This document shows, one piece after another, positions 8,598 to 17,714 of a stretch of 64,000 bases of DNA. Made by a program: the position numbers and the translations under genes. Numbering within the stretch: position 1 is the stretch's first letter; the number at the start of each line of letters is the position of its first letter. The DNA is from Gracilimonas sp. Lineage in GTDB: Bacteria; Bacteroidota; Rhodothermia; Balneolales; Balneolaceae. The stretch is taken from contig NZ_JAEPPI010000002.1 in NCBI RefSeq assembly GCF_017641085.1, forward strand, positions 372,001 through 436,000. Direction: 5' to 3'. The notes beneath the pieces were generated by a model that had not been told where the DNA came from, made no database searches, and was given only the letters and a program-made list of their open reading frames with translations.

Positions 8598-10460
8598 ATG
8601 AAGAAAATTTGTTCCCTTTTTCTGTCCCTATTCCTTTTATCAATACTTGCTCAGGCTCAGACTCCACAAGAAATTCAGGTTGTTGATCCGCCTTTCTGGT
8701 GGGTAGAAATGCCCGTTAATGAACTCCAGCTTCAGCTGTACGGCGAGGAACTTGGTCACTACCGCGCATCCGTTGAATATCCCGGCGTGGAAATTACCGC
8801 TCAGTATGCTGTTGATTCTCCCAATTACCTGTTCCTCTATTTTGATATTTCGAAGGATGCCAGAGCCGGAACCATGCCCATCACTTTAACCCGGGGTGGA
8901 AAAAGCATCACCTTGAATTACGAGCTAAAAACCCGGGAATTTCAGGAAGGTCGCCATCAGGGCTTTGATGCCTCCGATGTAATTTACCTGATGATGCCCG
9001 ACCGTTTTGCCAATGGAGACCCATCCAACGACAGCGTAGAAGGAATGCTGGAAGCAGCCGACCGATCTAACCCCGAACGGAGACAGGGCGGGGATATTCA
9101 GGGGGTGATGGATCATCTGGATTACATCAAAGATCTAGGAATGACCGCCATTTGGTTCACGCCGATTATCGAAAATGATATGAGCGCTGATTATGGGGCT
9201 TATCACGGTTATGCCGCCACCGACTTGTACCGGGTTGACCGCCGTTATGGAAGCAACGAGGAGTATAAAAAGCTGGTGGAAGAAGCTCACCAAAAAGACA
9301 TGAAAGTGATCATGGATATGATTCATAATCACATCGGCGACCGGCACTGGTGGATGGATGATTTGCCGACTTCCGACTGGGTACATGATATCGAAGAATA
9401 TGGAACCACGAATTTTCGGGGAGCCGTGGCCTCCGACCCTTATGCCTCGGAATACGACTCCGACAAACTGATGAATGGATGGTTTGTGAAGGAAATGCCC
9501 GACCTGAATCAGAAGAATGAGTTGCTTGCTGATTACCTGATTCAAAACACCATCTGGTGGATTGAGTACTCCGGAATCGATGGCATCCGCATGGATACCT
9601 ACGTGTATCCCGACCAGCAGTATATGGCGCGCTGGGCGAAAGAAGTGCTGGAAGCCTATCCCAATTTTAACATTGTGGGAGAATCATGGGTGAACACCGT
9701 TCCTGCTGAAGCCTACTGGCAATACGATAAGCCCGGAGTTGATGATGGCTATGATTCAAACCTTCCCAGCGTAACCGATTTCCAAATTGCCAATGCTATC
9801 CGTCAGGCCTTTAATGAAGACTTTGGCTGGCTGAACGGACTAAGCAAATTGTATTACGTGCTGTCTCAGGATTTTGTGTATGCCGACCCCATGCTGAACG
9901 TAAACTTCCTGGATAACCACGATATGGGCCGCATCTACGAAACGGTGGGCAAAGACGAAGACTACTTCAAAATGGCCTATGCTTTTTTGATGACCACACG
10001 TGGAATTCCACAGGTTTACTATGGCACAGAACTGATGATGGGGCACGAAAACCGGGGTGGTGATGATGAGGCCTGGCGACAAACCATGCCCGGCGGCTGG
10101 CCTGATGACGACCGCAGCGTATTTACCGAAAAAGGTCGCACCGACAAGGAGAACGAGATCCTGGATTGGATCAGTGAACTAACCACTTGGCGCAAAAATG
10201 CTGCAGCAATTCATGAAGGGCGGCTGGTTCACTTTGTGCCAGAAAATAATACCTATGTCTATTTTCGGGTTCACGAAAAGCAAACCGTGATGGTGGTCAT
10301 GAATGCCAATGAAGGGTCTTATACTTTAAACAGCACTCGTTTTGCCGAAATTCTAAATGGTTTTGAACATGGGGTAAATGTGGTTTCAGGAGAAAAAATA
10401 GACGTTTCCGGAGATTTCGAAGTGCCAGGAAAAACAACCGGCGTTTGGGAGCTGAGATAA
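8598..10460 (+). CDS. exported GH13 alpha-amylase/cyclomaltodextrinase (SusA-like)
   Basis: 620 residues: signal peptide (1-20), an N-terminal Ig-like cyclomaltodextrinase-N domain (about 23-115), the (beta/alpha)8 barrel (about 124-520) and a C-terminal beta domain (about 530-620). The four GH13 regions can be read: D240-M-I-H-N-H245, G-I-R-M-D333 (nucleophile), G-E362-S-W (acid/base) and F-L-D-N-H-D442. The domain plan agrees with periplasmic neopullulanase/cyclomaltodextrinase enzymes such as SusA. It would cut maltodextrins or cyclodextrins in the periplasm and feed the cytoplasmic MalQ, GlgP and GlgB encoded elsewhere in this window. No susC/susD pair is next to it. Confidence 0.9.
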   Translation: MKKICSLFLSLFLLSILAQAQTPQEIQVVDPPFWWVEMPVNELQLQLYGEELGHYRASVEYPGVEITAQYAVDSPNYLFLYFDISKDARAGTMPITLTRGGKSITLNYELKTREFQEGRHQGFDASDVIYLMMPDRFANGDPSNDSVEGMLEAADRSNPERRQGGDIQGVMDHLDYIKDLGMTAIWFTPIIENDMSADYGAYHGYAATDLYRVDRRYGSNEEYKKLVEEAHQKDMKVIMDMIHNHIGDRHWWMDDLPTSDWVHDIEEYGTTNFRGAVASDPYASEYDSDKLMNGWFVKEMPDLNQKNELLADYLIQNTIWWIEYSGIDGIRMDTYVYPDQQYMARWAKEVLEAYPNFNIVGESWVNTVPAEAYWQYDKPGVDDGYDSNLPSVTDFQIANAIRQAFNEDFGWLNGLSKLYYVLSQDFVYADPMLNVNFLDNHDMGRIYETVGKDEDYFKMAYAFLMTTRGIPQVYYGTELMMGHENRGGDDEAWRQTMPGGWPDDDRSVFTEKGRTDKENEILDWISELTTWRKNAAAIHEGRLVHFVPENNTYVYFRVHEKQTVMVVMNANEGSYTLNSTRFAEILNGFEHGVNVVSGEKIDVSGDFEVPGKTTGVWELR

Positions 10461-10525
10461 TTACGGTCTAAGTTCCTTATTTACCTCATTTTAATTACAT
10501 TCTGAAAAAAACAGAGAGGTAAAAG

Positions 10526-11314
10526 ATGTTGAGAGCTGTCTATTTACTGCTGATTGTGCTTTTTCTTCCGGGGTGTTTTATAGTAGAGGGTATAGAATGC
10601 GGATTTCCTTTTTTGAGCCCGGATATAGGTTCCGTCTCTACTTCTCCAATACCCGATCAATATGTTACTTTGGGAGATACGGTATTCTTTAACACCGATC
10701 CCTATTGGGAATACGACTATGATTGTGAAGGAAACCGCAGAACAGAGCCCTATTTAGAAACTTTTATTACCAATTCTCAGAATGTCGAATTTCATCGACA
10801 GGAAGACTATGTCTTTATAATCGGGAAAAAAACAGGACAATTTGAAGGGGCTATTGTTGGCAGTGCTGATATTAGAAGAAATGACTCAAATGACCTTCAC
10901 ACCGTTTTTCTTCCTTTTAATATACATGTAGTTGAAGAGCCGGTTGAGCGTGGCCGACAAAGAGCCGTTTTTCCTAAAACCGGAAGAATTGAACGTCTTG
11001 AAATCTTAGATGTTGACCCTGAATTCCCCCGGGTTAGATTGCTGACCCATTATTCACCATTGGTGGAAAATATGAACTACACAAACTTTAGCTCTTGGGT
11101 CACGCTTACCCCTACTTTGGATCTAACAGTTCTTCGTAAACAAAACAAATATATCTATGATCTGATAACTCATCTCGGACCTAGAAACGAATTTTACTTT
11201 GTACCTGAAAATGATACGCTGCAAAGCCTGTATCACGGCTACATAGAAATAATAGCAGAAGGAAGAACTTTTGGTAAAACTATTACTCTTGATTTGAGTG
11301 ATTATCTGAATTGA
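10526..11314 (+). CDS. hypothetical lipoprotein
   Basis: 262 residues with a lipoprotein signal (LFLPGC, lipidated Cys17 after signal-peptidase II cleavage). A purine-rich GAGAGG stretch 8 bases upstream could serve as ribosome site. The mature part has several Cys residues (a Cys at 25 and one at about 70) and beta-rich sequence without a family I recognise. It contains no transmembrane segment and no repeats. It stands alone between the GH13 gene and prfC; codon use looks somewhat AT-richer than its neighbours. Function unknown. Confidence 0.65.
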   Translation: MLRAVYLLLIVLFLPGCFIVEGIECGFPFLSPDIGSVSTSPIPDQYVTLGDTVFFNTDPYWEYDYDCEGNRRTEPYLETFITNSQNVEFHRQEDYVFIIGKKTGQFEGAIVGSADIRRNDSNDLHTVFLPFNIHVVEEPVERGRQRAVFPKTGRIERLEILDVDPEFPRVRLLTHYSPLVENMNYTNFSSWVTLTPTLDLTVLRKQNKYIYDLITHLGPRNEFYFVPENDTLQSLYHGYIEIIAEGRTFGKTITLDLSDYLN

Positions 11315-11410
11315 TTGACCCTATATTGAACTTGTATTACAGGTTTAAAATTTTCACCACTTTCCCAGCCACCCGTTGGAAAAGGAAAGCAAATCCTGCC
11401 CGGTAAGTCT

Positions 11411-11438
11411 TCGTGCCGACGCAGAGCGTCCGGCACGA
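11411..11438. repeat. REP-like palindrome, copy 1
   Basis: TCGTGCCG pairs with CGGCACGA around a core ACGC-AGA-GCGT, a 12-bp stem with a one-base bulge (C at 11430) and a 3-base loop. On the reverse strand the core reads GACGC-TCT-GCGTC, the same as in the copies at 33128 and 45554, while the outer arms differ but still pair. Confidence 0.7.
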
Positions 11439-11470
11439 GGTTCAATCAGTCTCAATCACGGGCATACTTA

Positions 11471-11517
11471 TCATCCCCTCCACCACATCACAACATCACC
11501 ATTTCACCATATCACTT
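11471..11517 (-). repeat. GTGATNNN octamer repeat, single arm (site 1)
   Basis: Read on the reverse strand this is GTGATATG GTGAAATG GTGATGTT GTGATGTG GTGGAGGG, five imperfect 8-nt units in register. It lies between the lipoprotein gene and prfC. Unlike the other three sites, I find no opposing arm close by. Confidence 0.6.
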
Positions 11518-11558
11518 ATTCCGAAAATCATTCACTACAAACTTCAAGCAAAAGGCCG

Positions 11559-11566
11559 TATCTTTA
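11559..11566 (+). promoter_or_regulatory. possible -7 element of prfC
   Basis: TATCTTTA 36 bases before the prfC ATG matches TAnnTTTG except for the last base and is identical to the element 35 bases before glgB. No TTG is found at the expected -33 spacing, so this is tentative. Confidence 0.25.
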
Positions 11567-11594
11567 AAGCTTAATCAAGCAGTCAAAAAGTACT

Positions 11595-13202
11595 ATGAGC
11601 ACGGCCACAGCCGAATCAAACATCATCAAAGAGGCGAAAAAGCGACGAACCTTCGCCATTATATCTCACCCGGATGCTGGTAAAACCACCCTCACGGAAA
11701 AGCTGTTGCTGTATGGCGGAGCGCTGCACGAGGCTGGATCTATCCGCGCGAGAAAAGCTACCCGGCACGCCGCCTCCGACTGGATGTCGATAGAGCAAGA
11801 GCGTGGTATCTCAGTGACATCATCCGTACTTCGGTTTGAGAAAGAAGGGATCAAGTACAACCTGCTGGATACACCGGGTCACAAAGACTTTTCTGAAGAT
11901 ACGCTCCGAACTTTAGTAGCTGCCGACTCCGGCCTGATGGTGATTGACGTAGCCAAAGGCGTGGAGGAGCAAACCGAGAAATTATTTGAAGTATGTAAGC
12001 TCCGTGAAGTGCCGGTCATCACCTTTGTGAATAAATGTGACCGCCCCGGGATGGAGCCATTGGAAATTCTCAGTAACATCGAGAATAAGCTGGGGATTGA
12101 AGCCGTGCCCGCCAGCTGGCCTATGGGCTACGGACAGAAATTCCAGGGCATCTATGATGTGATTGAGAAGAAAGTACACATGTATCAAAAGACGGAACAC
12201 GGAGCCAAAAAGGCCGTCACGGAAGTTCTTGATCTGGAAGATGCTATTGAAGCTTCGTCCATGTCGAGCGTGGAAAAGGAAGCCTTCGAAGAAGAGGTGA
12301 TGCTGATTGACGACATGTATGAAAACATGGATCGGGAAGCATATGCAACCGGTAAAGTAACGCCGGTATTTTTTGGATCGGCCCTGCACAACTTCGGGCT
12401 GGATGTGTTTCTTAACTACTTCCATCAGCTTGCCCCGCACCCACAGCAATACAAAACACCCGACGGTGTGGCCCGTGATTTAAACGACGGCTTCTCCGGC
12501 TTCATCTTTAAGATGCAAGCCAACATGAATCCAGATCACCGCGACTGTGCCGCTTTTATCCGTGTGGCTTCCGGTAGATTTGAGCGCGGACAGCAGGTAA
12601 CCATCGCCGGAAACGGCAAGAAAGTGAAGATGTCGACCCCCCATACTTTGATGGGTGATGACCGCCAGCTGCTGGAAGATGCTTATCCCGGTGATATTGT
12701 CTCTATTTTCAATCCCGGTTCATTCCGTATCGGAACCACCATTTTTGAGAAGAATGAAGTTAAGTTTGATGTAATCCCCCTTTTCACCCCCGAGCATTTT
12801 CAAAAAGTAGCCACCAAAGACCCCTTCAAGCGAAAGCAGCTTAGAGAAGGTCTGAAACAGCTTTCTGAAGAAGGGGTGGTTCACGTCTTTGAAGTGCCAA
12901 ACGGAGTAGGAAATGAGCTGCTGCTGGGAACAGTGGGTGTACTTCAATTTGAAGTGGTAGAACACCGCATGCTGACTGAATATGGGGTTGAGCTCATCAA
13001 AACCCCGGTATCCTATCATTGTGCCCGCTGGTTGCCCAACGACCGGGATGATGTGATTGAAAAACTGGAAGCCAGCTATTCCACCCACGTCACCAAAGAC
13101 ATGGAAGAAAATCCCATCGTGCTTTTCGATTCCCAATACGCCCTTTCGCAAGGCGAAGAAAAAGCAGGAGCCGAAAACCTCTACAAATTCAAACAAGGCT
13201 AA
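11595..13202 (+). CDS. prfC: peptide chain release factor 3 (RF3)
   Basis: 535 residues, close to the usual 529. G1 is SHPDAGKTT (20-28), then a RARKATRHAASDWM stretch and the G2-type EQERGISVTSS, G3 DTPGHKDFSED, G4 NKCDR, as in RF3 rather than EF-G. Domain 2 and the RF3 C-terminal domain (LLGTVGVLQFEVVEHRM) are complete. RF3 uses GTP to remove RF1/RF2 from the ribosome after termination, in the cytoplasm. It is transcribed alone; an inverted repeat of 28-base arms follows directly before the convergent metzincin gene and could stop transcription from both sides. Confidence 0.96.
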   Translation: MSTATAESNIIKEAKKRRTFAIISHPDAGKTTLTEKLLLYGGALHEAGSIRARKATRHAASDWMSIEQERGISVTSSVLRFEKEGIKYNLLDTPGHKDFSEDTLRTLVAADSGLMVIDVAKGVEEQTEKLFEVCKLREVPVITFVNKCDRPGMEPLEILSNIENKLGIEAVPASWPMGYGQKFQGIYDVIEKKVHMYQKTEHGAKKAVTEVLDLEDAIEASSMSSVEKEAFEEEVMLIDDMYENMDREAYATGKVTPVFFGSALHNFGLDVFLNYFHQLAPHPQQYKTPDGVARDLNDGFSGFIFKMQANMNPDHRDCAAFIRVASGRFERGQQVTIAGNGKKVKMSTPHTLMGDDRQLLEDAYPGDIVSIFNPGSFRIGTTIFEKNEVKFDVIPLFTPEHFQKVATKDPFKRKQLREGLKQLSEEGVVHVFEVPNGVGNELLLGTVGVLQFEVVEHRMLTEYGVELIKTPVSYHCARWLPNDRDDVIEKLEASYSTHVTKDMEENPIVLFDSQYALSQGEEKAGAENLYKFKQG

Positions 13203-13267
13203 GAACTTCGAACGCCGAACACCCAACTTATCATGTTAGAAGTTGGATGTTCCTTGTTCGATGTTCT
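13202..13267. repeat. heptamer-type inverted repeat between convergent genes
   Basis: Arms at 13202-13229 and 13240-13267 pair at 23 of 28 positions around a 10-base loop. Each arm is made of 7-nt units of the GAACNNC type (GAACTTC, GAACGCC, GAACACC, and CGATGTT/CCTTGTT in the other strand). It probably forms a hairpin at the end of prfC and of the convergent lipoprotein gene. The unit is the same as in the tandem arrays at 45480 and 63781. Confidence 0.7.
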
Positions 13268-13274
13268 CTACAAC

Positions 13275-14063
13275 TTACTTGCCACCGTTAGCTTGTAAGT
13301 CGGCAATGCAGTTTTCATCAAGCGGAGGAATTTGTTCTCCTAAAAACTGACCGAATACACCTGCATTTTCCATGGCATAATACATCAGGCAGCTGTCGTT
13401 ATCACAGTGACGTCCGTGCTCCGTATCCTGATGGTTGGTCTGCATTTCAGTTCCTGATCCGGGAATATTTACCAGTCCAAACAAGTGTCCGAATTCATGG
13501 CGATAAGAGACAGACTCTGTCAATCTTCTTGAGGGCTGATTGAACCCGCCGCTTACTTCTTCATAAGTCGCTCCAAAAAAGGCATTTGAAGTATTGTAGT
13601 AAGCAATACCCAGCACGTTTCCACTCTCAAACTCTCCATCTACGATAATCATGTAAGCTCTGAGCGTGCCGTCTTCAACAGATGTAAACTCATCTCGATG
13701 CTCTTCTTCCAGCGCTCGGATTTCGCTTGCGGTATATGAAGACTGACCGACTGCCGGAATCTCCGTTGGTTCTTTTATTACAACTGATTGTTTATTTAGT
13801 CGTTGCTCTAAAAAAGCCTCAAGACTATCCACCGACTCGGCATTGGGTGCATAACCCTGCATGTAATCTATCTCTACTTCCAGAGAAGTAAAGGTTTCTC
13901 CCGAAAGAAAATCATTGGCAGAATGGCCCGGATTCTCCATGTGAGAGTAAACAATATCCTTGTCATCGTCATTGCCCGTAGAGTTATCCAGGCAACCAGA
14001 ACTAAATACGGTTAATGCTACTATTAGCGTGCTTAGTATGGTCTTAGATGTCAATATTTTCAT
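13275..14063 (-). CDS. lipoprotein with archaemetzincin-like zinc site
   Basis: 262 residues. Lipobox VFSSGC with Cys24, then an Asp-rich linker (NDDDKD). A zinc protease motif HEFGHLFG lies at 189-196, but the next position of the metzincin pattern (GxxH) is not His. About 23 residues on comes H219-C220-x4-C225-L-M-Y-Y, which strongly resembles the H-C-x4-C-x-M part of the archaemetzincin signature, where His is the third zinc ligand and Met the metzincin turn. So the motif seems split by an insertion. It is a predicted outer-membrane-anchored or periplasm-facing zinc protease. Family assignment is by motif only; the upstream part (40-185) is not recognised. Confidence 0.62.
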   Translation of the reverse strand: MKILTSKTILSTLIVALTVFSSGCLDNSTGNDDDKDIVYSHMENPGHSANDFLSGETFTSLEVEIDYMQGYAPNAESVDSLEAFLEQRLNKQSVVIKEPTEIPAVGQSSYTASEIRALEEEHRDEFTSVEDGTLRAYMIIVDGEFESGNVLGIAYYNTSNAFFGATYEEVSGGFNQPSRRLTESVSYRHEFGHLFGLVNIPGSGTEMQTNHQDTEHGRHCDNDSCLMYYAMENAGVFGQFLGEQIPPLDENCIADLQANGGK

Positions 14064-14200
14064 GGTTAATATTTCGTTGTTTTCGGTTCATTCCCTTAAA
14101 TGAATTGTGGGTAGTAATTGTTCCTCCAAATCTTTGCCACTCTTCCGGTTTAGAAAAATTAAACGCTTTTTAATATGAATGCATATGTGTAATTTATGTT

Positions 14201-15289
14201 ATGAGTTCTGAGATACCCATCCGAAAGATTATCCATGTTGATATGGATGCCTTTTATGCCGCCGTTGAGCAGCGGGATAATCCTGATTTGCAAGGGAAGC
14301 CGGTGATTGTAGGAGGTTCACCCAGCGGGCGAGGAGTTGTGGCAACCGCCAGTTATGAAGCCCGGAAATTTGGGGTCCACTCGGCAATGCCTGCTTCTCA
14401 GGCAATCCGGCTTTGTCCGCACGGTATTTTTGTAAAAGCTAATTTTGATGCTTACAAAAAAGCCTCCCGGCAAATTCGCGAAATCTTCTTCGAATACACC
14501 GATCTAGTGGAACCCCTCTCTATGGACGAAGCCTTTCTCGATGTAACCGAAAACCACAAAGACATTCCCTCAGCCACATTGATTGCTAAAGAGGTTAAGA
14601 AAAAGATCTATGAAGTCACCAAGTTGACTGCTTCAGCAGGTGTGGCTCACAATAAGTTTTTGGCCAAGGTCGCATCCGACATCAACAAGCCCAACGGACT
14701 TACCTTAATCACTCCTGATAGAGCTGAAGCTTTTCTGGAAGAGCTGGATATCAAACAGTTTTTTGGAGTAGGTAAGGCGACACAGAAAAAGATGCATGCC
14801 GTGGGTATTAAGACCGGGGCTGACTTAAAAAAGTGGAGTGAAATTGATCTAGTTAAAGCTTTCGGCAAATCCGGGCGGTTCTATTACCGTATTGTTAGGG
14901 GGATTGATCATCGTGAGGTAAAGCCGCATCGGGTTCGAAAATCGTATGGTAAAGAACGAACCTTTTCTGAAGACATCGACAGCCTCGAGTGGATCCACAA
15001 TTTTCTTGACGAGCTGGCGCAAACCATCTCTGAGGGGATGAAGAAGATCAATGCTGCCGGAAAGACCATCACTCTGAAAGTCCGCTATAAAAATTTTGAT
15101 ACCATTACCCGGAGTTATTCCCTGCCACATTATACCAACCGATATACCGACATCACCGAAGTAGTGCGTAAACTTTTGGAGGATACCGAAGTGGGAAGTC
15201 GCCCGGTGCGCTTGCTGGGCATCACCCTGTCAAATTTAAACCTGAATGAGAAAACCGCGTACGAGCAATTGGAGCTTAGTCTGTATTGA
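14201..15289 (+). CDS. dinB: DNA polymerase IV (Y family)
   Basis: 362 residues, normal for DinB. Palm motif HVDMDAFYAAVEQ near the N-terminus and SMDEAFLDV give the catalytic acids; the GVGKATQKKM helix-hairpin-helix and a little-finger domain follow. The C-terminus QLELSLY fits a clamp-binding QLxLxL(F) motif. The enzyme carries out error-prone lesion bypass. No LexA box is obvious upstream. The stop codon TGA is the first part of the left arm of a 21-base inverted repeat (15287-15307). Confidence 0.95.
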   Translation: MSSEIPIRKIIHVDMDAFYAAVEQRDNPDLQGKPVIVGGSPSGRGVVATASYEARKFGVHSAMPASQAIRLCPHGIFVKANFDAYKKASRQIREIFFEYTDLVEPLSMDEAFLDVTENHKDIPSATLIAKEVKKKIYEVTKLTASAGVAHNKFLAKVASDINKPNGLTLITPDRAEAFLEELDIKQFFGVGKATQKKMHAVGIKTGADLKKWSEIDLVKAFGKSGRFYYRIVRGIDHREVKPHRVRKSYGKERTFSEDIDSLEWIHNFLDELAQTISEGMKKINAAGKTITLKVRYKNFDTITRSYSLPHYTNRYTDITEVVRKLLEDTEVGSRPVRLLGITLSNLNLNEKTAYEQLELSLY

Positions 15290-15430
15290 TGAAGTGAGGA
15301 GTGATAAAGTGATTCAGTTCAAATTCATAGCACTCTTTTATTACAAAGTAGGAGCAACCTCAAATCTGATGCTTACAAAAATTCTTCAAATAATTTACTT
15401 ATCACTCCTCACTTCATCACTTTATCAATA
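15287..15430. repeat. octamer-type inverted repeat pair with 21-bp perfect arms (site 2)
   Basis: 15287-15307 and 15399-15419 are perfect 21-base inverted copies, separated by 91 bases of unrelated AT-rich sequence. Both arms consist of GTGA-based 7/8-nt units (GTGAGGA, GTGATAA) and the pattern continues outwards to about 15314 and 15430. The left arm starts inside the dinB stop codon. The pair could fold into a long hairpin in the transcript. Confidence 0.8.
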
Positions 15431-15502
15431 GCCAACTATCATTTTACCGAGATAATCGTGAATTTCCCCACACTACAATCAACCCAAAGAAATTGACATA
15501 AA

Positions 15503-16336
15503 ATGAGTGACGGTTACGGACTACTAAAAGGAAAAAAAGGAATCATATTCGGAGCGCTGGACGATCGAAGCATCGCCTGGAGAATCGCCCTGGCCTGTAA
15601 ACGAGAAGGAGCTGACTTCGTACTATCAAATGCCCCCATTGCATTACGGCTTGGTGCTTTGGATAAGCTCGGGGAAGAAACCGGTGCCCCCATCATCCCT
15701 TGTGATGTAACCAACGATGATGAAATTGAAGAGCTGATGACCAAAACTAAAGAACACCTGGGCGGTGTTGATTTTATCCTGCATGCTATCGGGATGTCCC
15801 CCAATGTTCGAAAGAAAAAAGAATATACCGACCTGAATTACAACTGGTATCAGCAAACACTGGATGTTTCAGCTATTTCGCTGCACCGGGTACTGCACCA
15901 TGCCGAGAAATCCGAGATTTTGAATGATGGCGGAAGTGTTGTGGCTCTTTCTTATATAGGGGCACAGCGTATTTTCTCCAAGTACTCGGATATGAACGAT
16001 GCTAAGGCACTGCTGGAAAGCATCGCCCGGAACTATGGCAGCCGGTTGGCTGATCGCGGCATTCGTGTAAACACCGTTTCGCAGGCCCCTACCAAAACCT
16101 CGGCCGGAACCGGTATTAAAGGCTTTGACGGCATGTACACCTTTGCAGAGAAAATTGCCCCTATGGGGAATCCTTCTGCTGATGAATGTGCCGATTACTG
16201 TGTGACTTTATTCTCAGACCTGACCCGCAAAGTAACCATGCAGAACCTGTACCATGATGGTGGTTTTGTGACCGCAGGTATTTCTGAGGAAATGATTGAT
16301 GACCTTGCCAAGCTGTATTCAAACGACGACGAATAA
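15503..16336 (+). CDS. fabI: enoyl-[acyl-carrier-protein] reductase (NADH), FabI type
   Basis: 277 residues, typical for FabI. The coenzyme motif IIFGALDDRSIAW (14-26) is the FabI form of the SDR glycine motif, and the catalytic pair is Y151 (or the nearby SY)/Y161 with K168 in KYSDMNDAK, matching the Y-x6-K spacing of FabI. It reduces the trans-2-enoyl-ACP double bond in the last step of fatty-acid elongation, in the cytoplasm. ruvC begins 3 bases after its stop, so the two are likely on one transcript. This is the enzyme group targeted by triclosan. Confidence 0.93.
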   Translation: MSDGYGLLKGKKGIIFGALDDRSIAWRIALACKREGADFVLSNAPIALRLGALDKLGEETGAPIIPCDVTNDDEIEELMTKTKEHLGGVDFILHAIGMSPNVRKKKEYTDLNYNWYQQTLDVSAISLHRVLHHAEKSEILNDGGSVVALSYIGAQRIFSKYSDMNDAKALLESIARNYGSRLADRGIRVNTVSQAPTKTSAGTGIKGFDGMYTFAEKIAPMGNPSADECADYCVTLFSDLTRKVTMQNLYHDGGFVTAGISEEMIDDLAKLYSNDDE

Positions 16337-16339
16337 TTT

Positions 16340-16915
16340 ATGCCTGACATAATCCTCGGTATTGATCCCGGCTCCCGAAACACCGGCTATGCGCTGTTGA
16401 CGGAAGAAAACGGAAAACTGATCGCCTTGCGGTGTGATGTAATCCGAATGGCCGATATTGATGATCATGCCGAGCGATTACAGGTGATATTTGACCAGAT
16501 TTCCGGAATCATCCGTTCTAACCAGCCCACATCGTGTGCGGTTGAAACCCCGGTATATGGGGTCGACCCCATGGCGATGCTGAAGCTGGGAAGAGCCCAG
16601 GCGGCCGCCATGCTGGCCATTAAAAATTCCGGCCGGGAAGTAACCGAGTATTTCCCAAAAGTGGTGAAAAAGTCCATTACCGGAAACGGAAACGCCAGCA
16701 AAGAGCAGGTGGCCTTTATGCTGAATAAAATGGTAAAGATACCGGATGAGAAACTATCCAATGATGCCACGGATGCTTTGGCTGTAGCATGGTGTCATTT
16801 GATGAAAGGGCAGGGCATTCCCGGTTCATCTAAAAAGAAAACGCACCAAAACAATAAAAAAGGGGATTGGGCCAGTTTTGTGCAGGATAACCCGGACAGG
16901 GTGAAGGGCCTTTAG
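16340..16915 (+). CDS. ruvC: crossover junction endodeoxyribonuclease RuvC
   Basis: 191 residues. The N-terminal ILGIDPGSRNTGYAL has the first acidic ligand (Asp9), the second acid is Glu in AVETPVYG (about 70), and the later acids are in NDATDALAVAWCH, the classic end motif. It cuts Holliday junctions after RuvAB migration. The C-terminal tail is longer than usual and basic (KKKTHQNNKKG). It is only 3 bases from fabI and 139 bases before ruvA, with a hairpin in that gap. ruvB is not in the window. Confidence 0.94.
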   Translation: MPDIILGIDPGSRNTGYALLTEENGKLIALRCDVIRMADIDDHAERLQVIFDQISGIIRSNQPTSCAVETPVYGVDPMAMLKLGRAQAAAMLAIKNSGREVTEYFPKVVKKSITGNGNASKEQVAFMLNKMVKIPDEKLSNDATDALAVAWCHLMKGQGIPGSSKKKTHQNNKKGDWASFVQDNPDRVKGL

Positions 16916-17003
16916 TTCGTCCAGGCAGACGCTTGAAGGTGCTCTGCATCCAAGTAAGTTCCAACCTGTGCAGGAGGGGCTTAAAATACCAACCCAAACC
17001 GTC

Positions 17004-17023
17004 ATTCCTGCGAAAGCAGGAAT
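17004..17023. repeat. 8-bp perfect hairpin with GAAA loop, GTCATTCC family
   Basis: ATTCCTGC pairs with GCAGGAAT around a GAAA tetraloop. The surrounding GTCATTCC-hairpin-GGAATCTC context recurs at 49585-49610 with other arms, and short GTCATTCC elements of this kind are common as dispersed palindromes in many bacteria. It lies between ruvC and ruvA. Confidence 0.7.
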
Positions 17024-17054
17024 CTCATTATCGATTAAATAATAATTATAGAAG

Positions 17055-17651
17055 ATGATCGCATTTTTAAAAGGGTACATCGAAGAAAAGAAAGACGGCG
17101 TTGTTGTGCTCGACGTTCAGGGCGTAGGCTACCGGGTTGAGATTTCATCTATCACCCAGGAACAGCTGGAAAGCGCCGGCTCGGAAGTTAAATTGCTGAC
17201 CTACCATCATATCACCGATAGCGATGAACGTTTATTTGGTTTTTTTTCTACCGATGAAAAAGCTCTTTTTGAAAAACTGATTACCGTGAAGGGGGTGGGA
17301 CCAAAACTCGGGCTTACCATTCTTTCGGGTCTGCCCGCCGATCAGCTTATTGGTGCGATTACCGGCTCTGATGCAGCCACCCTATCCAAAGTGCCCGGAA
17401 TTGGAAAGAAAACAGCCGAACGCATTATCGTGGAACTGAAAGACAAGCTCGCTGAGTATGCCGTATCAGCCGGTGTAACTCCAACCGGACCGAAAGAAGC
17501 AGGGGTAACCGGAGAAGCTATATCTGCCCTTGAATCATTGGGCTTCAAGAAAAAAGAATCTGAGCAAGCCGTTCTAAAAGCCATCAAAAACACCGGCAGT
17601 GATGATCCTTCTGTGATTATTAAGAAAGCCCTTGCCAGCTTGAACAAATAA
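17055..17651 (+). CDS. ruvA: Holliday junction branch migration protein RuvA
   Basis: 198 residues, near the usual 200. OB-fold domain (residues 1-62) with GYRVEIS, then two helix-hairpin-helix motifs (VKGVGPKLGLTILSGLP and VPGIGKKTAERI), then the flexible acidic-free linker and domain III (EAISALESLGFKKKESEQAV) that contacts RuvB. It binds four-way junctions and, with RuvB, drives branch migration. It ends with a bidirectional terminator 64 bases later. Confidence 0.95.
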   Translation: MIAFLKGYIEEKKDGVVVLDVQGVGYRVEISSITQEQLESAGSEVKLLTYHHITDSDERLFGFFSTDEKALFEKLITVKGVGPKLGLTILSGLPADQLIGAITGSDAATLSKVPGIGKKTAERIIVELKDKLAEYAVSAGVTPTGPKEAGVTGEAISALESLGFKKKESEQAVLKAIKNTGSDDPSVIIKKALASLNK

Positions 17652-17714
17652 AAAGGCTGGTTAATAAGTTTAATTCACTGTCTGTACAGAAAATTGTTTT
17701 TCTTTGGAACATAA

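Noticed and set aside
11376-11567. 63-codon open frame rich in His-His-Ile-Thr
   Set aside because: It is the translation of the octamer repeat and REP-like palindrome, not a protein.
12720-13226. 168-codon open frame on the - strand
   Set aside because: Antisense to the conserved C-terminal part of prfC.
13202-13275. Insertion-sequence end
   Set aside because: The inverted arms are made of heptamers, are close together, and have no transposase between.
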